Notes: generated from the sequence alone by a model not told the origin. A stretch of DNA of 64,000 nucleotides from Mycolicibacterium flavescens (GCF_001722335.1 NZ_MIHA01000014.1:112807-176806), one strand, 5' to 3'. Counted from the stretch's first letter, positions 1-11,025 are shown. Translations and numbers: made by a program.

Positions 1-1565
1 GTGGCCCGGTGCGCCTGGCTCATCTGACACGTCACGATCAGGTGCAGACCGATGTCGGCGGCGGCGGGCAGCAGCGGGAACAGCGGCGCCATCGGCGGGA
101 TGACCCCGCTGGCCGCCACGATCATGTGCCAGTCGTCGACGAGCAGCACCACGTCGGGCCCGCTCCACCACGACCGCGCACGAAGTTGCGCGGTCGTCAA
201 ATCCGGTGGCGGCAAACGCTTCTGCAGGTTGAACGCCAACGCCTTGATCGCCTCTTCGAGCGTCGCGTTGTTGCGGTTGACCGCACCCGCGTCGAGCAGG
301 TGGCTGTCGGGCACCGCGTCGAGCAGACCCGACCGGAAGTCGGCGAGCATGAACCGGACCTGCGCGGGGCTGTTGCGCGCGCAGATCGCCTGCGAAACCG
401 CGTGCGCGATGCGGGTCTTGCCGGACTTGGGCGCCCCGAAGATCAACAGGTGCGGGGTGGTGTGCATGTGGTTGTAAGCCACCCCCATGTCGGATTCGCG
501 CAGCCCCAGCGGCACCGTCCAGCGGGTGCGGTAGTCCGCATCCGGGCCGGGCGGGTTCGGATCGAGGTCGTGCAGGTAGATCCGCTCGGGAAGGACCCGC
601 ACCTTGGGTGCCTGGTCGGTGTGCTGGGCCCTGATCAGCGTCACCGCCTCCGACATCGCGGCGACCAGGTTCTCGGCGCTGTGCACACCGTCGAGGCGCG
701 GCACCCCGATCATCAGGTGGTGCTTCTCCATCGACACCGCGCGCCCGGGCCGGTTGGTCGGGATCTCGCGGGTGATCCGGTCGATCTGGGTCTCGTTGAC
801 GTCACCGAGGCGGAACTCCACCTTGGTGCCCAGGTAGTCGCGCACCCGCGACTTGAGCTCGGTCCAGCGCGGCGTCGAGATCACCGTGTGCACCCCGAAC
901 TGCAGGCCCTGGCCGGCCAGGTCCTGCACGACGGCTTCGAGGTCGGGGAACTCCGCGACGAACGCCGGCCAGCCGTCGATCACCAGGAACACGTCGCCGA
1001 ACGGGTCGGCGGCCAGCGGGTGGGAGGCGTCGTCGCGCATCTGGCGGTAGGCCGACATCGACCCGACCCGGTACTGCTTGAACATCGCTTCGCGTTGCCT
1101 CAGAACGGCTTTCATCTCGGCGACCACGCGGTTGACCCGGTCCGGCTCCGAACGGGTCGCGACCCCGCCGACGTGCGGCAGGTCCTCGAGGTACATCAGG
1201 CCGCCGCCACCGAGGTCCACGCAGTAGAACTGCACCTGCCGCGGGGTGTGCGACGCGGCCGCCGACAGGATCATCGTCTGCAGGAACGTGGACTTACCGG
1301 TCTGCGGTGCCCCGCCGACCGCGATGTTGCCGCTGGCCGAGGACACGTCGATGCCCCAGACCTCCTGGCGGTGCCTGCGCGGCTCGTCCATGATGCCCAG
1401 GCCGAACCGCAGCGGCCGCCGCTCGCTGTCGCGGGCGATCAACTCGTCGACCGGTGTCGGATCGGCCAAGGGCGGCAACCACATCCGGTAGGCGCGGCTC
1501 TCCCCGGTGGACAACTGGTCGAGGACGACCTCGCGCAGCACCCGCTGCTCGGACTCGACGCTCAC
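1..1565 (-). CDS. eccCb1: ESX-1 secretion ATPase EccCb1, 3' end beyond window
   Basis: Second half of the split FtsK/SpoIIIE-type ATPase of the ESX-1 type VII secretion system. It works with EccCa1 at the inner membrane to recognise and drive export of EsxA/EsxB-type substrates. Translation begins at a GTG (1563-1565), one base after the eccCa1 stop, with a GGGGGTGA ribosome site overlapping the end of eccCa1, so the two are translationally coupled. Two P-loops are visible: GGAPQTGKS near residue 85 and GAPKSGKT near residue 378. This matches the two C-terminal ATPase domains of EccC proteins. About 520 residues are present and the C-terminus lies left of the window, where PE/PPE, esxB and esxA would be expected. 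Identification is secure from motifs and operon order. Confidence 0.95.
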   Translation of the reverse strand, partial: MSVESEQRVLREVVLDQLSTGESRAYRMWLPPLADPTPVDELIARDSERRPLRFGLGIMDEPRRHRQEVWGIDVSSASGNIAVGGAPQTGKSTFLQTMILSAAASHTPRQVQFYCVDLGGGGLMYLEDLPHVGGVATRSEPDRVNRVVAEMKAVLRQREAMFKQYRVGSMSAYRQMRDDASHPLAADPFGDVFLVIDGWPAFVAEFPDLEAVVQDLAGQGLQFGVHTVISTPRWTELKSRVRDYLGTKVEFRLGDVNETQIDRITREIPTNRPGRAVSMEKHHLMIGVPRLDGVHSAENLVAAMSEAVTLIRAQHTDQAPKVRVLPERIYLHDLDPNPPGPDADYRTRWTVPLGLRESDMGVAYNHMHTTPHLLIFGAPKSGKTRIAHAVSQAICARNSPAQVRFMLADFRSGLLDAVPDSHLLDAGAVNRNNATLEEAIKALAFNLQKRLPPPDLTTAQLRARSWWSGPDVVLLVDDWHMIVAASGVIPPMAPLFPLLPAAADIGLHLIVTCQMSQAHRA

Positions 1566-1566
1566 G

Positions 1567-3798
1567 CTAGTTCACCCCCGTCGTGTCGAAGATCGGCGCC
1601 GCGGTGAACTCGTGGATCCGCAGCCGCGCCTGGCCGTTGGTCTTCGGTTTGACTTCGCCGTTGTCCTGCACCTGCTCGGTCGGCACGTAGTTCACGCCGG
1701 TGTAGACGCTGTGGAACTTGACCGGGTCCTCCATGCCGACCCGCAGGAAGCCGACACCGCTTTCCTTGTTGGTGATGTACTGCGCCTCCGGGGTGCCGAT
1801 CACCGCCTTGGACTCCGCCGAACTCGTGGTGCGCAGCGCGATCCGGTAGGTCAGGTTCGGCTCGAGCTTGTCGATGCGCACCCCGCCGGTGTTCAACGAC
1901 TGCGTGGCCAGCAGCAGGTGCACGCGCAGCGAGCGGCCGACGCGGCAGATCCGGTCGAACAGCCCGATGAAGTCCGGGTGGTTCTGCAGCAGCTCGGCGA
2001 ACTCGTCGACGACCACGAAAAGCGTTGGCAGCGGCGGAAGGTCGGCGCCGCGCTCGCGGTGCTTCTCGTACTCGGCGACGCCGGACAGCGCACCGGCCGC
2101 CCCGACCTGGATGCCGGCCTGGCGCAGGATCGACTGCCTGCGGTCCAGTTCGCCGCTGAGCACTTCGCCCATGCGGCTGACCAGTTCGGCTTCCTCTTCC
2201 ATGTTGGTGACGACGGCCGCGGTGTGCGGCAGCTTCTCCATGCCCAGGAACGTCGAGCCACCCTTGAAGTCGGTGAGCAGCAGGTTCACCTGGTCCGGGT
2301 GGTGGGTGGCGGCCAGCGACAGGATCAGGGTGCGCAGGAACTCGGACTTACCGGAACCCGTTGTGCCGATCAGCATCCCGTGCGGGCCCGCACCGAACTC
2401 GGCGCCCTCCTTGATGTCGAGGTACATGATGTCGCCGGTCTTGAGCTCGTGACCGAACGGAATCCGCAGCCGGTCGCGGTCGGTGTCGCTGAACATCCGC
2501 CACCGCGCCGGGGTGACGTCTTCGATGGTCTGCGCGCCGACCAGCTGGTGCCACTCGGTGGCCACCTTCTTCTGCACCCGCACGCTCTTGTCGATGATCG
2601 TGCCGGTGATCGACCAGCCGGCCAGCTTGCGCGCGACGCGGGTGGCCTGCTCCGGGGTCATCTGGTCGACGGTCGAGGTGACAAGGCGGAACGTCTGATT
2701 CGGCAGCCGGTCGTCGGCGGTGCCGTCGGCGGCGACCCGGATCCGGTACACCGACCCGCGGTGGTTGCCGAGGGTGAGCACCGTGACGCCGGCCCGGCCG
2801 TCGACCGGGAACCCGGCCCGGCCGCCGGTGAGATCGACGACCACGACGTAGGGCCCGCTGGGCGCGCCGTCGGGGGTGTGCGGTCCGCGTGCGGTCAGGT
2901 CGCTGAGGCCGTCAGGCCGGGTGAACACCATGCGTGTCGGCCCGGCGGCGTCGGTGTCGGTCTGGTGCTGCACATGCGGTAACCACTTGAGCCAGGCCCA
3001 TTCCGGGTCTTCCGGGTTGTCGGTCAGCACCCGCAGCTGCAGCAGGTCCGGCGGGTGGAACACCGCCAGGTGGCAGACCATCGCGGTGAGCAGACGCGCC
3101 GCGCCCTCGGGGTCGCCGCCGATCGCGATCGTCGGGAACGTCCGCAGCTGCACCAGTTTCGGGCAGTCGTGGATCAGGCCGTGGGTGCGCAGGAACTTCG
3201 TCACCCACATGTGGCTGACCGGTTCGAGGTGCGGCTGCGGCGCGCCCTGCGGCCCGGCGAGTTCGCCGCCGACCGCGGGCTTGAGCAGCCGGTCCACCGC
3301 CGGTTCGGCGCCCAGGCCGATCCGGGTGGCGGCGTAGAAGTCGGCGTTGGTCTGCCGCGACCACTGGCGGTTGGTGCCGATGATCGACAGCAGGTCCTCC
3401 GGGTGCGGCGCGTGGTAGTTGAAGAACGTCACCTGCGCGGCCGCCGAGGACGTCACCCGGGTGCGCAGCCCGGCCAGGTACCGCAGGTATTCCTTTCGGT
3501 CCGCGTTGATTTCGGGCACCCGCTTGCCACCGGGGCCGCCGCCTGCCATGAACCCGACCGTGGCCATCACCATCATCAGCGGCATCATCAGCATGTACGG
3601 CGACAGCTGCCGGATACCGGTGAAGACCATGATCACGATCATCCCGATCATGCCGCCGCCCATCACCCACGGCAGCGCCTTCTGGATGCCCGACGGCGGG
3701 ATGTCCACCCCGAGATCGTCGGGGGGCGCGACGTTGATCTCACCGGGAGTCAGCCGCGGGCCGCGCTTGATGATCGGGGTGAACTTCTTGGTCGTCAT
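1567..3798 (-). CDS. eccCa1: ESX-1 secretion ATPase EccCa1
   Basis: Membrane-anchored half of the EccC ATPase of ESX-1. The protein has 743 residues. Two hydrophobic segments lie near residues 43-62 and 68-88. They are followed by the EccC N-terminal region and one FtsK-like ATPase domain with Walker A GTTGSGKS near residue 480 and a Walker B/acidic motif [10 protein letters not shown] near residue 595. The start ATG overlaps the eccB1 stop in an ATGA arrangement (3795-3798), and eccCb1 starts one base after its stop. The split EccCa/EccCb organisation is characteristic of ESX-1, since other ESX systems use a single fused EccC. It should assemble with EccB1, EccD1 and EccE1 into the inner-membrane channel. 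Confidence 0.96.
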   Translation of the reverse strand: MTTKKFTPIIKRGPRLTPGEINVAPPDDLGVDIPPSGIQKALPWVMGGGMIGMIVIMVFTGIRQLSPYMLMMPLMMVMATVGFMAGGGPGGKRVPEINADRKEYLRYLAGLRTRVTSSAAAQVTFFNYHAPHPEDLLSIIGTNRQWSRQTNADFYAATRIGLGAEPAVDRLLKPAVGGELAGPQGAPQPHLEPVSHMWVTKFLRTHGLIHDCPKLVQLRTFPTIAIGGDPEGAARLLTAMVCHLAVFHPPDLLQLRVLTDNPEDPEWAWLKWLPHVQHQTDTDAAGPTRMVFTRPDGLSDLTARGPHTPDGAPSGPYVVVVDLTGGRAGFPVDGRAGVTVLTLGNHRGSVYRIRVAADGTADDRLPNQTFRLVTSTVDQMTPEQATRVARKLAGWSITGTIIDKSVRVQKKVATEWHQLVGAQTIEDVTPARWRMFSDTDRDRLRIPFGHELKTGDIMYLDIKEGAEFGAGPHGMLIGTTGSGKSEFLRTLILSLAATHHPDQVNLLLTDFKGGSTFLGMEKLPHTAAVVTNMEEEAELVSRMGEVLSGELDRRQSILRQAGIQVGAAGALSGVAEYEKHRERGADLPPLPTLFVVVDEFAELLQNHPDFIGLFDRICRVGRSLRVHLLLATQSLNTGGVRIDKLEPNLTYRIALRTTSSAESKAVIGTPEAQYITNKESGVGFLRVGMEDPVKFHSVYTGVNYVPTEQVQDNGEVKPKTNGQARLRIHEFTAAPIFDTTGVN

Positions 3799-5270
3799 CC
3801 GCCGCCTCCGGTCTGGGCTGTGGCCGGCTGCGCGGCGCCGTCGTCACCGACCTTGCGCGGGTTGGGATTCGGCGGCAACGTGTCATGCTCGATCAGCGCG
3901 GCCTCCTTCGACAGCACAGGCCCGTCGACGAGCAGGCTGACCACCTGCCACGGCGCGGTGCTGGGCCCGCTCAACCCCAGCGTGTTTCCGGTGTCCTCGT
4001 TGGGCAGCCCGTAGCGCACGCCCTGCGGGTCGATGTAGTACAGGCTTTCGCCGTAACGCGGATCCGGTGACTGCAGCCGGATGTACTGGCCGCCGTCGAT
4101 GTACACCGTTGCGTCGCCGCCGATCTGCCTGATGCCGACGTTCATCGCCGACGCCGGTATCGGCAGGTGCCTGCCGGCGATCACCGTCGTCTTCGGGTTC
4201 TGGTCACCCGGTTCGCGCTGCCACGCCCAGCACAGCGTCGGCGAGTCCTCACGCAGCAGGATCTCCAGCGGCTCGTCGGGCAGCGGCGAGACGAACACCT
4301 GCTCGGGGATTCTGGCGACGACGCTGGCTTCCACCGACGGCGGGGTGATCAGCCCGTAGGAGTTGGTGGCGCGGATGGCCGCCGCGGTGGTGTTGTTGAC
4401 CCGCGCGATCCCGTCGGGCAGCACCACGAAGTGTTGTTCGCCGTCTTCGGTGAGCGCCTTGAACACCGACCCGATCACCAGGTTCGGGGGCAGGCCGACG
4501 GTGTTGGGGGCGCCGGCCGCCGGGATGTCGGGCAGCCGCCACGGCCCAGCGTTGGGCAGCGCGTTGAACAGACCCTCGGAGATCGGTGTGGCCTTGGCGG
4601 TCACCGGGATCCCGACCGCCGAGGTGATGGCCCGGTTGGCCAGGTCGATGTCGTGGCGCCCGGAATCGGTGACCAGCGAGGTGTCGCCCTCATAGGACAC
4701 CAGCAGCCCCTCGTCGGGGCGCATCGGCCCGACCGATGCGTCCATCTGCAGCGGCCGCACCACCACCGCGGTCTCCAGGCTGGGCACCACGCTCTCCGGT
4801 TTGGTGACGGTGTCGCACAGCGTCCACTGCGAGGTGGCGCCGCCGACCGGGGTGGCGTACGGCGCGCCGGGGATCCCGATCGGCTGGCCCTTGGGCATGC
4901 GGTTGAGTTCGTCGGATTTCACCGCCACCGGGGTGCCGGCGTTGCCCAGCACCAGCCGCGCCGAGGTCAGGTTGTAGACCGGGCGCAGCTGCCCGGTGCC
5001 GGGCATCGCGACGTAGAGCTGATTGGTGGTGCGGTCGACGAGAAGGGTGTCGCTGCCCCGCTTTCCGAGCGGTTTGAAGTACGCCAGCAGCGCGGCGCCC
5101 AGGCAGATCAGCACCGCGATCACCACACCCGCCGACACCGCGCGGCTGTAGAACTGCAGCGGGTCGTCGAACATGCGGGTGTCCCGGCGCACGATCGCGT
5201 GCTCGACGCGACGGAGCAGGAAGCGCCAACCGCTGACCTGCACCTTGGTGGTGAGCCGGAAATTCGCCAT
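3795..5270 (-). CDS. eccB1: ESX-1 membrane protein EccB1
   Basis: Core component of the ESX-1 membrane complex. It is 491 residues long with a short cytoplasmic N-terminus, one transmembrane helix near residues 44-65 and a large periplasmic domain. The N-terminal stretch ([18 protein letters not shown]) and the conserved region after the helix ([10 protein letters not shown]) are typical of the EccB family. The C-terminus is Pro/Gly-rich. It sits four bases after eccA1 and overlaps eccCa1 by four bases, so it belongs to the same transcript. EccB proteins are thought to organise the periplasmic side of the ESX pore. No irregularity was seen. Confidence 0.95.
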   Translation of the reverse strand: MANFRLTTKVQVSGWRFLLRRVEHAIVRRDTRMFDDPLQFYSRAVSAGVVIAVLICLGAALLAYFKPLGKRGSDTLLVDRTTNQLYVAMPGTGQLRPVYNLTSARLVLGNAGTPVAVKSDELNRMPKGQPIGIPGAPYATPVGGATSQWTLCDTVTKPESVVPSLETAVVVRPLQMDASVGPMRPDEGLLVSYEGDTSLVTDSGRHDIDLANRAITSAVGIPVTAKATPISEGLFNALPNAGPWRLPDIPAAGAPNTVGLPPNLVIGSVFKALTEDGEQHFVVLPDGIARVNNTTAAAIRATNSYGLITPPSVEASVVARIPEQVFVSPLPDEPLEILLREDSPTLCWAWQREPGDQNPKTTVIAGRHLPIPASAMNVGIRQIGGDATVYIDGGQYIRLQSPDPRYGESLYYIDPQGVRYGLPNEDTGNTLGLSGPSTAPWQVVSLLVDGPVLSKEAALIEHDTLPPNPNPRKVGDDGAAQPATAQTGGGG

Positions 5271-5274
5271 GCCG

Positions 5275-6996
5275 CTACTCGCCGATACTCAGACGTGCGT
5301 GCACCGCGGCGATCGCCGCGGCCATGTCCTCGCCGTTGATCTGGCTGAGCTGGTCGACGTCGAGGCTGTCGAAGTCCAGCGAGCGGGCCAGCCGCATGTC
5401 GCGGTTCTGTTCGCCGGCCTCGACGAGCTGGCGGGCGTAGCGGCCGTTACCGGCGATGTCGAGGGCGGGTTTGCCGCCGAGCGCGCGCTGGCCCAGCAGG
5501 GTCGCCGCCTCCAGCACCCGCTTGGCGGCGTCCTCGTCGAGCGCCGAATCATTGGCCTTGGCAATGACTTTGGCGATCTCGACGATCTCGTCCGGCGAGT
5601 AGGAGTCGAACTCGATGCGGGTGGCGAATCGGGACCGCAGACCGTCGTTGGTTTCGAGCAGCCGGTCGATGTCGGCGCTGTAGCCGGCGATGATCACCAC
5701 CAACCGGTCGCGGTCGTTCTCCATCCGCGCCAGCAGCGTGTCCAGTGCCTCGGTGCCGAACGGGTCGGCGCGGCCGTCGCGCTCCTGCACCAGCGTGTAC
5801 GCCTCGTCGATGAACAGCACCCCGCCCAGCGCCCGGTCGATGGTGCGGCTGGTCTTGACCGCCGACTGGCCCTCGTATTCGGCGACGAAGTCCTTGCGCG
5901 AGGACTCGACCAGCTTCGGTTCGCTGATCACGCCGAGCCCGGCCAGGATGTTGGCCACCACGCGGGCGATGGTCGTCTTACCGGTGCCGGGCGGCCCGGC
6001 GAAGATCATGTGCTTGGAGGTCTGGGCCACCTTCATTCCGCGGGCGGCCCGGATCCTGGCCATCTGCGTGGCCGCGCGGTACGCCTCGATCTGCTCCTTG
6101 ACCCGGGTCAAGCCGATCTGGCGGTCCAGTTCGGCCTGCGCCTCGGCCAGCAGCCGGTCCCGCCCCGACGTGTCGGCCTCGACGCTGGCCGGGTCCCACG
6201 GGTCCTTGCGGGCGGCGATCTTCTCCGCGGTCGTGGTGACCATCCGGTACGACGGATCCCGAAGCGCCTGAGTGACTTTCGGTTCCGGGTGGGTGGCCTG
6301 CAGCCACTCCAGCAGGGCCACCGCGGCCTCTTCGTTGCCCTGGCTGCGGCGCGTCATCGCCAGGAACCACGCGATCGCGGGCGCACACGCCTCACCGGCC
6401 GGCGACGAGTTGGACTCGGTCAGCCGCCGCTCGGCCTCGGTGAACAACCCGAGGTTGGCCGCAGCCACGCCGTGCGCCACTCCCGCCGCGGCGGCCAGGA
6501 ACTTGTCCGGCCAGCCACCCGCGCCGCGCACCTCGTCGATTACGTCGGTCCAGCGTTCGGCGGCCCCGTAGACGACCGCCTTCACCCAGGACACCAGGTG
6601 TTCGGCGCCGGCGGCCGGGACGTCTTCGAGCGCCTCCATCGCGTCGGCGTAGTTGCCGATCGCCGCCTCGTTGACCGCGAACCCCATGGTGATGGCCAGC
6701 GGCGAGTTGATCGGGTAGGTGATGTCACCGAACTGCCCGCCGATCGGGATGCGCGCGTTCAAGCTGTTCATCGAGATCTCGGCGGCGCCGGCGAGCTGCC
6801 CGAAGTTGGCCCGCGAGTACCAGGCGCGGAACAGGGTCACGCGGTCGGTGTCGCCGCAGCGGATGCGGCCCACCCAGGCGTCACAGGCGGATTCGTCGAG
6901 GTTGGTGATCTCGGTGAAGAGTTCGAACGAGCGGGCGGGTGCACTCGGCAGCATGCCGACCGCGCTGCCGAACAGGCTGGCGAGGTGCTCAGTCAT
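5275..6996 (-). CDS. eccA1: ESX-1 AAA+ ATPase EccA1
   Basis: Cytosolic AAA+ ATPase of the CbxX/CfqX type that assists ESX-1 substrate handling, probably by remodelling EspG-bound PE/PPE complexes. The chosen start (ATG 6994-6996, beginning [10 protein letters not shown]) gives 573 residues, the usual length for EccA1. It overlaps the end of espH by eight bases. The N-terminal half looks like a helical TPR-type domain. The C-terminal half holds Walker A GPPGTGKT near residue 335, Walker B GVLFIDEA near residue 389 and an arginine-rich sensor region. The gene lies in the conserved order espG1-espH-eccA1-eccB1-eccCa1-eccCb1. Confidence 0.96.
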   Translation of the reverse strand: MTEHLASLFGSAVGMLPSAPARSFELFTEITNLDESACDAWVGRIRCGDTDRVTLFRAWYSRANFGQLAGAAEISMNSLNARIPIGGQFGDITYPINSPLAITMGFAVNEAAIGNYADAMEALEDVPAAGAEHLVSWVKAVVYGAAERWTDVIDEVRGAGGWPDKFLAAAAGVAHGVAAANLGLFTEAERRLTESNSSPAGEACAPAIAWFLAMTRRSQGNEEAAVALLEWLQATHPEPKVTQALRDPSYRMVTTTAEKIAARKDPWDPASVEADTSGRDRLLAEAQAELDRQIGLTRVKEQIEAYRAATQMARIRAARGMKVAQTSKHMIFAGPPGTGKTTIARVVANILAGLGVISEPKLVESSRKDFVAEYEGQSAVKTSRTIDRALGGVLFIDEAYTLVQERDGRADPFGTEALDTLLARMENDRDRLVVIIAGYSADIDRLLETNDGLRSRFATRIEFDSYSPDEIVEIAKVIAKANDSALDEDAAKRVLEAATLLGQRALGGKPALDIAGNGRYARQLVEAGEQNRDMRLARSLDFDSLDVDQLSQINGEDMAAAIAAVHARLSIGE

Positions 6997-7483
6997 GGTC
7001 ACCCGCATATCTTGTCGCGAACACGCGAGCCCGTTCCTGCTGGGCTTGTTCGGGGGTGGGCAGATCAAGATCGCGGGTGAGGAAGTCGCGCGTCGTCGCG
7101 TCGTCGTGACCCTGTTCGCGCATCCCCTCCAGCATCACCGCGTACTGGGCGGAGCGGGCGTCCTGGGCGGCCAGGCCGGCGATCACCACGATCTCGGCGG
7201 CCAGGTCGCTCTCCGGCATCGCCGCGGCCCTGCCCGACAGCTCGATGCGGTGGACCCTGCCGTCCATGAACGTGCTCACCGTGACCGTGCCCGGCGGGTT
7301 CGTGACCGTGAAAACCGGTGCCCCGTCGGCTGATTCGTGCTCGGTCTCGGCCGGGTACGGGTCGAGCACGTCGAGGACGGACCCGCCGTCGCCGTCGTCG
7401 ACCGGGTCGGCGACGAAGAAGTCGAGCGCGGCCAGGTCGTCGCGCCCGTCGTCGGGTTCGTGGGAGGACATCTCACCCACCAT
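6989..7483 (-). CDS. espH: ESX-1 secretion-associated protein EspH
   Basis: Small acidic protein of 164 residues encoded between espG1 and eccA1, the position of espH in ESX-1 loci. The C-terminal half carries the conserved core FTVTNPPGTVTVSTFMDGR and the ending LPTPEQAQ...VFATRY seen in EspH. The N-terminus is Asp/Glu-rich and variable. Two starts are possible. ATG 7483 has a GAGGTGA ribosome site nine bases upstream; ATG 7471 gives MSSHEPDD, closer to the usual N-terminus. EspH is known to influence secretion of certain ESX-1 substrates such as EspE/EspF; its precise biochemical role is not established. Confidence 0.88.
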   Translation of the reverse strand: MVGEMSSHEPDDGRDDLAALDFFVADPVDDGDGGSVLDVLDPYPAETEHESADGAPVFTVTNPPGTVTVSTFMDGRVHRIELSGRAAAMPESDLAAEIVVIAGLAAQDARSAQYAVMLEGMREQGHDDATTRDFLTRDLDLPTPEQAQQERARVFATRYAGDHD

Positions 7484-7497
7484 GCAGCGCCGTCACC

Positions 7498-8334
7498 TCA
7501 ATTCCGGCCGGGGTCGCGGGCCTCTGCCGTGCTGTGGTCGAACCACTTGCCCGACGGCAGGAACTCGATCAGCCCGTCGAGTGCGCGTTGCAGGTTCTCC
7601 GGGCTTCCGGGCAGGAAGCTGCCGTACAGCTCGCCGCTGACCCGGCGGGGGATCGAGACGATGCGCCCGTGCCGGGAGTCCAGCACACCGGCGGCCACGT
7701 CGGCCTGGGTGAACGTGCCACCGGGGTGCCGCTCGATCGCGGTGATCTCCACCCAGCTCTCCGGTCCGGCGATGATGTCGGCGTAGGTGCGCGCCGACGC
7801 CGGCGCGATCCCGTAGGCCGCGATCTGGTTTGCGTCCCGGCATTCGGCCAGTTTGCTTGCCACCCCGGTCAGCGGTTCCACATCGGCGGCGGCGGCAGAG
7901 CCGAGCACCGTCGTCACCATGCCCGCCAGCCCGACCTGCGGAGCCACCCGCTGCAGTACCAACATGTCGCCGTCGCGTGCGGCAATGACATGGCGATCCC
8001 CCTTGCGACACACCACGAAGCGCACCATCTTGCCACCGACATCGCGCCGCCACCACCGGGCTTCGAGCGTGCGGTCGGCCCGGCTCAGCGTGTCGACCAT
8101 TGCCGCGACTTCGGGGTGGGGTTCGCCGAACACGTCGAGCACGCCCTGCGCGGTGAGGTCGCGCGCGACCTGCTCCCACACCAGGTTGCGCAGGTGGGGT
8201 TGCGGAATGTTGAGCCGGATCCCGAGCGCGGTCGGGAACTCCACCAGGCCGAGCCGATCGGCGATCACCAGCATCCCGTCGATGGTGACCTCGACGCCGA
8301 CGACGTCGTCGATGTGGGTGGCGTCCTGCCTCAT
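7498..8334 (-). CDS. espG1: ESX-1 chaperone EspG1
   Basis: EspG-family cytosolic chaperone, which binds the helical tip of PE/PPE heterodimers and keeps them soluble for export. The 278-residue protein starting at ATG 8334 is preceded by GTGAGGAG. It has the family's mixed alpha/beta layout and conserved segments (GVEVTIDGMLVIADRL near the start, a C-terminal LDGLIEFLP). An extended reading frame runs upstream to 8457 but lacks family similarity and a good ribosome site. This is the first gene of the minus-strand ESX-1 operon; its promoter should lie in 8335-8898. Confidence 0.93.
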   Translation of the reverse strand: MRQDATHIDDVVGVEVTIDGMLVIADRLGLVEFPTALGIRLNIPQPHLRNLVWEQVARDLTAQGVLDVFGEPHPEVAAMVDTLSRADRTLEARWWRRDVGGKMVRFVVCRKGDRHVIAARDGDMLVLQRVAPQVGLAGMVTTVLGSAAAADVEPLTGVASKLAECRDANQIAAYGIAPASARTYADIIAGPESWVEITAIERHPGGTFTQADVAAGVLDSRHGRIVSIPRRVSGELYGSFLPGSPENLQRALDGLIEFLPSGKWFDHSTAEARDPGRN

Positions 8335-8898
8335 GCGGGTCGGCTCCTCACCTGTCGTCGTGCGGTCCGGGCGGGCGGGCACAGACCGCTGTCGGGCCCA
8401 CGCGCGGTCGCGTCGGCGACCACCCTGTCGAGTTCGCCGACCGCTCTCATATGACACCGCCTACCAGGTCTTTGCCGACCCGGGCGCGCGGCTGGGCTTG
8501 ACCCATGTCCGTTGACCCCTTCGCCGAAAATCAGGGTACCAGCGGTCCACCCTTGCTCAAGACATCAATTTGCGGGCTCGCGGTCACCCGCTCCGCCGGG
8601 TCCCCATCCGTCTGCAGTTATCGGACAGGTTCACGCATCTCCCATGTCACGGGGTATTGAGCATTCGCTCAGCGAACCAGTTGAGGTGCACCGACACCGT
8701 GCCGGCCGTTTGGGTGGCGACCTTATTGCCCTGCCGCGCACCGGTGTCCGGCAGGCGTCCGCGCCGGTCGGTACGGCGGGGTCAGCCGTAGCACCCGGCG
8801 GACGTCGCGGGTGTTTGCTGGGTTGCTGGCGAACGTCGTCGGGGGGATTAGTTGATACTTGTGGAGGGGCCACCCACGACATTCGACAGGAGAGCGCT
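8335..8898. promoter_or_regulatory. Divergent intergenic region, espG1 / MinD-EspI-like gene
   Basis: 564 bases without a supportable gene separate espG1 (minus) from the MinD/EspI-like gene (plus), so promoters for both should lie here. An interrupted palindrome, TTCGCT-C-AGCGAA, sits at 8664-8676 and is a candidate regulator site. The plus-strand gene has an AGGAGAG ribosome site just before 8899. In other mycobacteria the ESX-1 upstream region is a target of regulators such as EspR; no such site can be assigned here by eye. Reading frames crossing this region have no recognisable content. Confidence 0.5.
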
Positions 8899-10278
8899 GT
8901 GACCGACCGCGATGACGCGTTGCGGAGAAAGCTCGGCTGGACCGGCCCCGAAGACCTCGGCTGGACCGGCTCCGAGGACAGCGACTTCGAACCGGCGTCC
9001 TCCGATCCGGAGCCGGCGACTCCCCCGCGCCCGACCGCCGCGCCCCGGCCTCCGGTCGTCCCCGAGCCCGAGCAGACGTCCCAGGATCCGCCCCCCGGGT
9101 TCCGCGACACCCAACCGTTCACCGAGGCCGACCGCGCGGTCGGCGCCCGTCCTCCCCTGCCCCGGTACGGCCCCGCGGGCGGGCGACAGGAGCAGGGACC
9201 GTGGGGCCCGCCGCCGGGTCGGCCGGCGCCGCCGCCTCAGCATCCCGCCCAGCCGCCGCAGCAGGGCCGCCCTCAAGCGTGGCCCGGTCCGGGGATGGGC
9301 CCGGTGGCCCGCCCGCCGCAGCCCCCGCCGGGTTCCTTCGCCGAGCGGATCCGCGCCGACGAGCTGGTACCGGCCCGTCGTGTCCCGCCGACGCGGGGTT
9401 GGCGGTTGGCGCTCTACCGCGCGACGTTCGGGCTGATCAACCCCGGCCCCGGCCCTGACGAGGTCCGCCAGGCCGAACTCGAGGCGCAGATCCGCTCGGG
9501 GCTGCGCGGGCACTACAAGGTCGGCGTGATGGGCAAGGGCGGGGTCGGCAAGACCACCGTGTCGGCCAGCATCGGCTCGGTGTTCGCCGAGCTGCGCCAG
9601 GACGACCGGGTGGTGGCGATCGACGCCGACACCGCGTTCGGCAAGCTCGGCAGCCGCGTCGACCCGCGGGCGCAAGGCTCGTACTGGGAGCTGGCCTCCG
9701 ACCAGCACCTCGAGACGTTCGCCGACGTCCGCAGCCGCGTCGGCAACAACGCCGCCGGACTGTTCGTGCTGGCCGGCGAAGGCACCCCCGCGCGGCGGCG
9801 GGTGCTGGATCCCGCGATCTACCGGGAGGCGACGTCGCGGCTGGACCGGCATTTCACGATCTCGATCATCGACTGCAGTTCGACGATGGACAGCCCGGTC
9901 ACCCAGGAGGTGCTGCGGGATCTGGACGCGCTGATCGTGGTGTCCTCACCGTGGGTGGACGGCGCCGCCGCCGCCGGGCAGACGCTGGACTGGCTGGCCG
10001 CCCGCGGGTTGACCTCGCTGCTGCAGCGCACCGTCATCGTCCTCAACGACTCCGACGGGCACGCCGACAAGCGGACGCGTTCGATTCTGGCGCAACAGTT
10101 TTCAAGCCAGGGCCAGCGGGTGATCGAGGTCCCGTTCGACGGGCACCTGCGCCCGGGCGGCGTCATCAACGGGACGACGGAGATGTCGCAGGCGACGCGT
10201 CGGCGGTTCCTCGAGATCGCCGCTGCACTCGCCGAGCACTTCCCCACCCACGACGACCGCAGCCGCGAACGCTTCTGA
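8899..10278 (+). CDS. MinD/ParA-type ATPase, EspI-like
   Basis: A 459-residue protein with a Pro-rich disordered N-terminus (residues 25-150) and a C-terminal MinD/ParA ATPase domain. The deviant Walker A GKGGVGKTT lies near residue 213 and a Walker B-like segment (ISIIDCSS) near residue 320. A linker containing RGWRLALYRATFG resembles the RGWR segment before the ATPase domain of EspI (Rv3876). Start is GTG 8899 with AGGAG upstream. EspI is linked to ESX-1, with regulation of secretion when ATP is low proposed. Here the gene is divergent from and upstream of the operon, rather than between esxA and eccD1, so it may be a paralogue. It ends three bases before the convergent regulator gene. Confidence 0.75.
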   Translation: MTDRDDALRRKLGWTGPEDLGWTGSEDSDFEPASSDPEPATPPRPTAAPRPPVVPEPEQTSQDPPPGFRDTQPFTEADRAVGARPPLPRYGPAGGRQEQGPWGPPPGRPAPPPQHPAQPPQQGRPQAWPGPGMGPVARPPQPPPGSFAERIRADELVPARRVPPTRGWRLALYRATFGLINPGPGPDEVRQAELEAQIRSGLRGHYKVGVMGKGGVGKTTVSASIGSVFAELRQDDRVVAIDADTAFGKLGSRVDPRAQGSYWELASDQHLETFADVRSRVGNNAAGLFVLAGEGTPARRRVLDPAIYREATSRLDRHFTISIIDCSSTMDSPVTQEVLRDLDALIVVSSPWVDGAAAAGQTLDWLAARGLTSLLQRTVIVLNDSDGHADKRTRSILAQQFSSQGQRVIEVPFDGHLRPGGVINGTTEMSQATRRRFLEIAAALAEHFPTHDDRSRERF

Positions 10279-10281
10279 GCG

Positions 10282-11025
10282 TCACGCGAGCAGAGCCAGG
10301 AACGCCTCGAGCGCCTCGGTGACCTCGGCCGCGACCGGTTGCTCGGATTCGGCGGCCACCACATCGTCTTCGGAAACCCCTGCGGCCTGGGCGGTTTCGT
10401 CGATCGTCAGGTTGGCGCCGCGGCGGGCGGCGTACAGCCGCTGGCCCAGGGTGGGCCGCGCCGAACGCGCGGCCCGCAGCATCAGGTCGTCGTAGCGGGT
10501 GCGGACCGCGCTCAGCGCCTTGATCAGCGCCGGGGTCACCCGGCTGATGCGGGCCGCCTGCGCCGCGACCGCCTCGAGCTGCCGCAGATCGGCCAGGATC
10601 GCGGTGACCTTCGCCGGGAAGTCGGGATGCTCGGGCGACGGCAGCGCCTCGATCGCCGTGTCGAAGGTGCCCGCCGCTGTGATCACCGCCTGGGCGATCA
10701 GTGGCACGTCGTCGCCGGGCGTGGAGGGCGGCGCCTGTTGCGCGGTGCCGCCGCTCGGGGCCACGGGTTCGCCGCGCCGCAGCCGCGCGATCGCCCCGGG
10801 CGGCCACTGCAGGACTTCCTCGAGCTTCGCTCTGGTGCGCTCGCGCGGCCAGCTCCGGCCCTTCTCGAACGCGATCAACGCGCCGGCGTTGATGATCCCG
10901 TCGGCAGCCAGCCGGCGCTGGCTGATGTTGAGTTCGCGTCGGCGGGCAGCGGCCGCAGCACCCGCCCGCGCCATCCCCGGATCGACGGGCTCCGTCGACT
11001 CGGCGGTCGACTCGGGCTGGGTCAT
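10282..11025 (-). CDS. XRE-type HTH regulator
   Basis: Predicted DNA-binding protein of 247 residues. Residues about 22-75 form a Cro/C1-like helix-turn-helix (RRRELNISQRRLAADG, then GALIAFEKGRSWPRE). A Pro/Thr-rich linker and a long helical C-terminal region follow. A second possible HTH-like segment lies near residues 195-235 (LGQRLYAARRGANLTIDE, then SEDDVVAAES). It is transcribed away from whiB6, and their shared upstream region carries repeated CGCTACG heptamers, suggesting autoregulation and possible control of whiB6. The specific role is unknown. Its location between two ESX-1-linked genes makes it a candidate regulator of this locus. Confidence 0.8.
   Translation of the reverse strand: MTQPESTAESTEPVDPGMARAGAAAAARRRELNISQRRLAADGIINAGALIAFEKGRSWPRERTRAKLEEVLQWPPGAIARLRRGEPVAPSGGTAQQAPPSTPGDDVPLIAQAVITAAGTFDTAIEALPSPEHPDFPAKVTAILADLRQLEAVAAQAARISRVTPALIKALSAVRTRYDDLMLRAARSARPTLGQRLYAARRGANLTIDETAQAAGVSEDDVVAAESEQPVAAEVTEALEAFLALLA

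Noticed and set aside
9..1607. Long plus-strand open frame opposite eccCb1
   Set aside because: Shadow of the minus-strand gene in high-GC DNA; arginine/histidine-rich with no domain, while the opposite strand has full EccC motifs.
5173..7080. 635-codon plus-strand frame opposite eccA1
   Set aside because: Antisense shadow; no family content and conflicts with a certain AAA+ gene.
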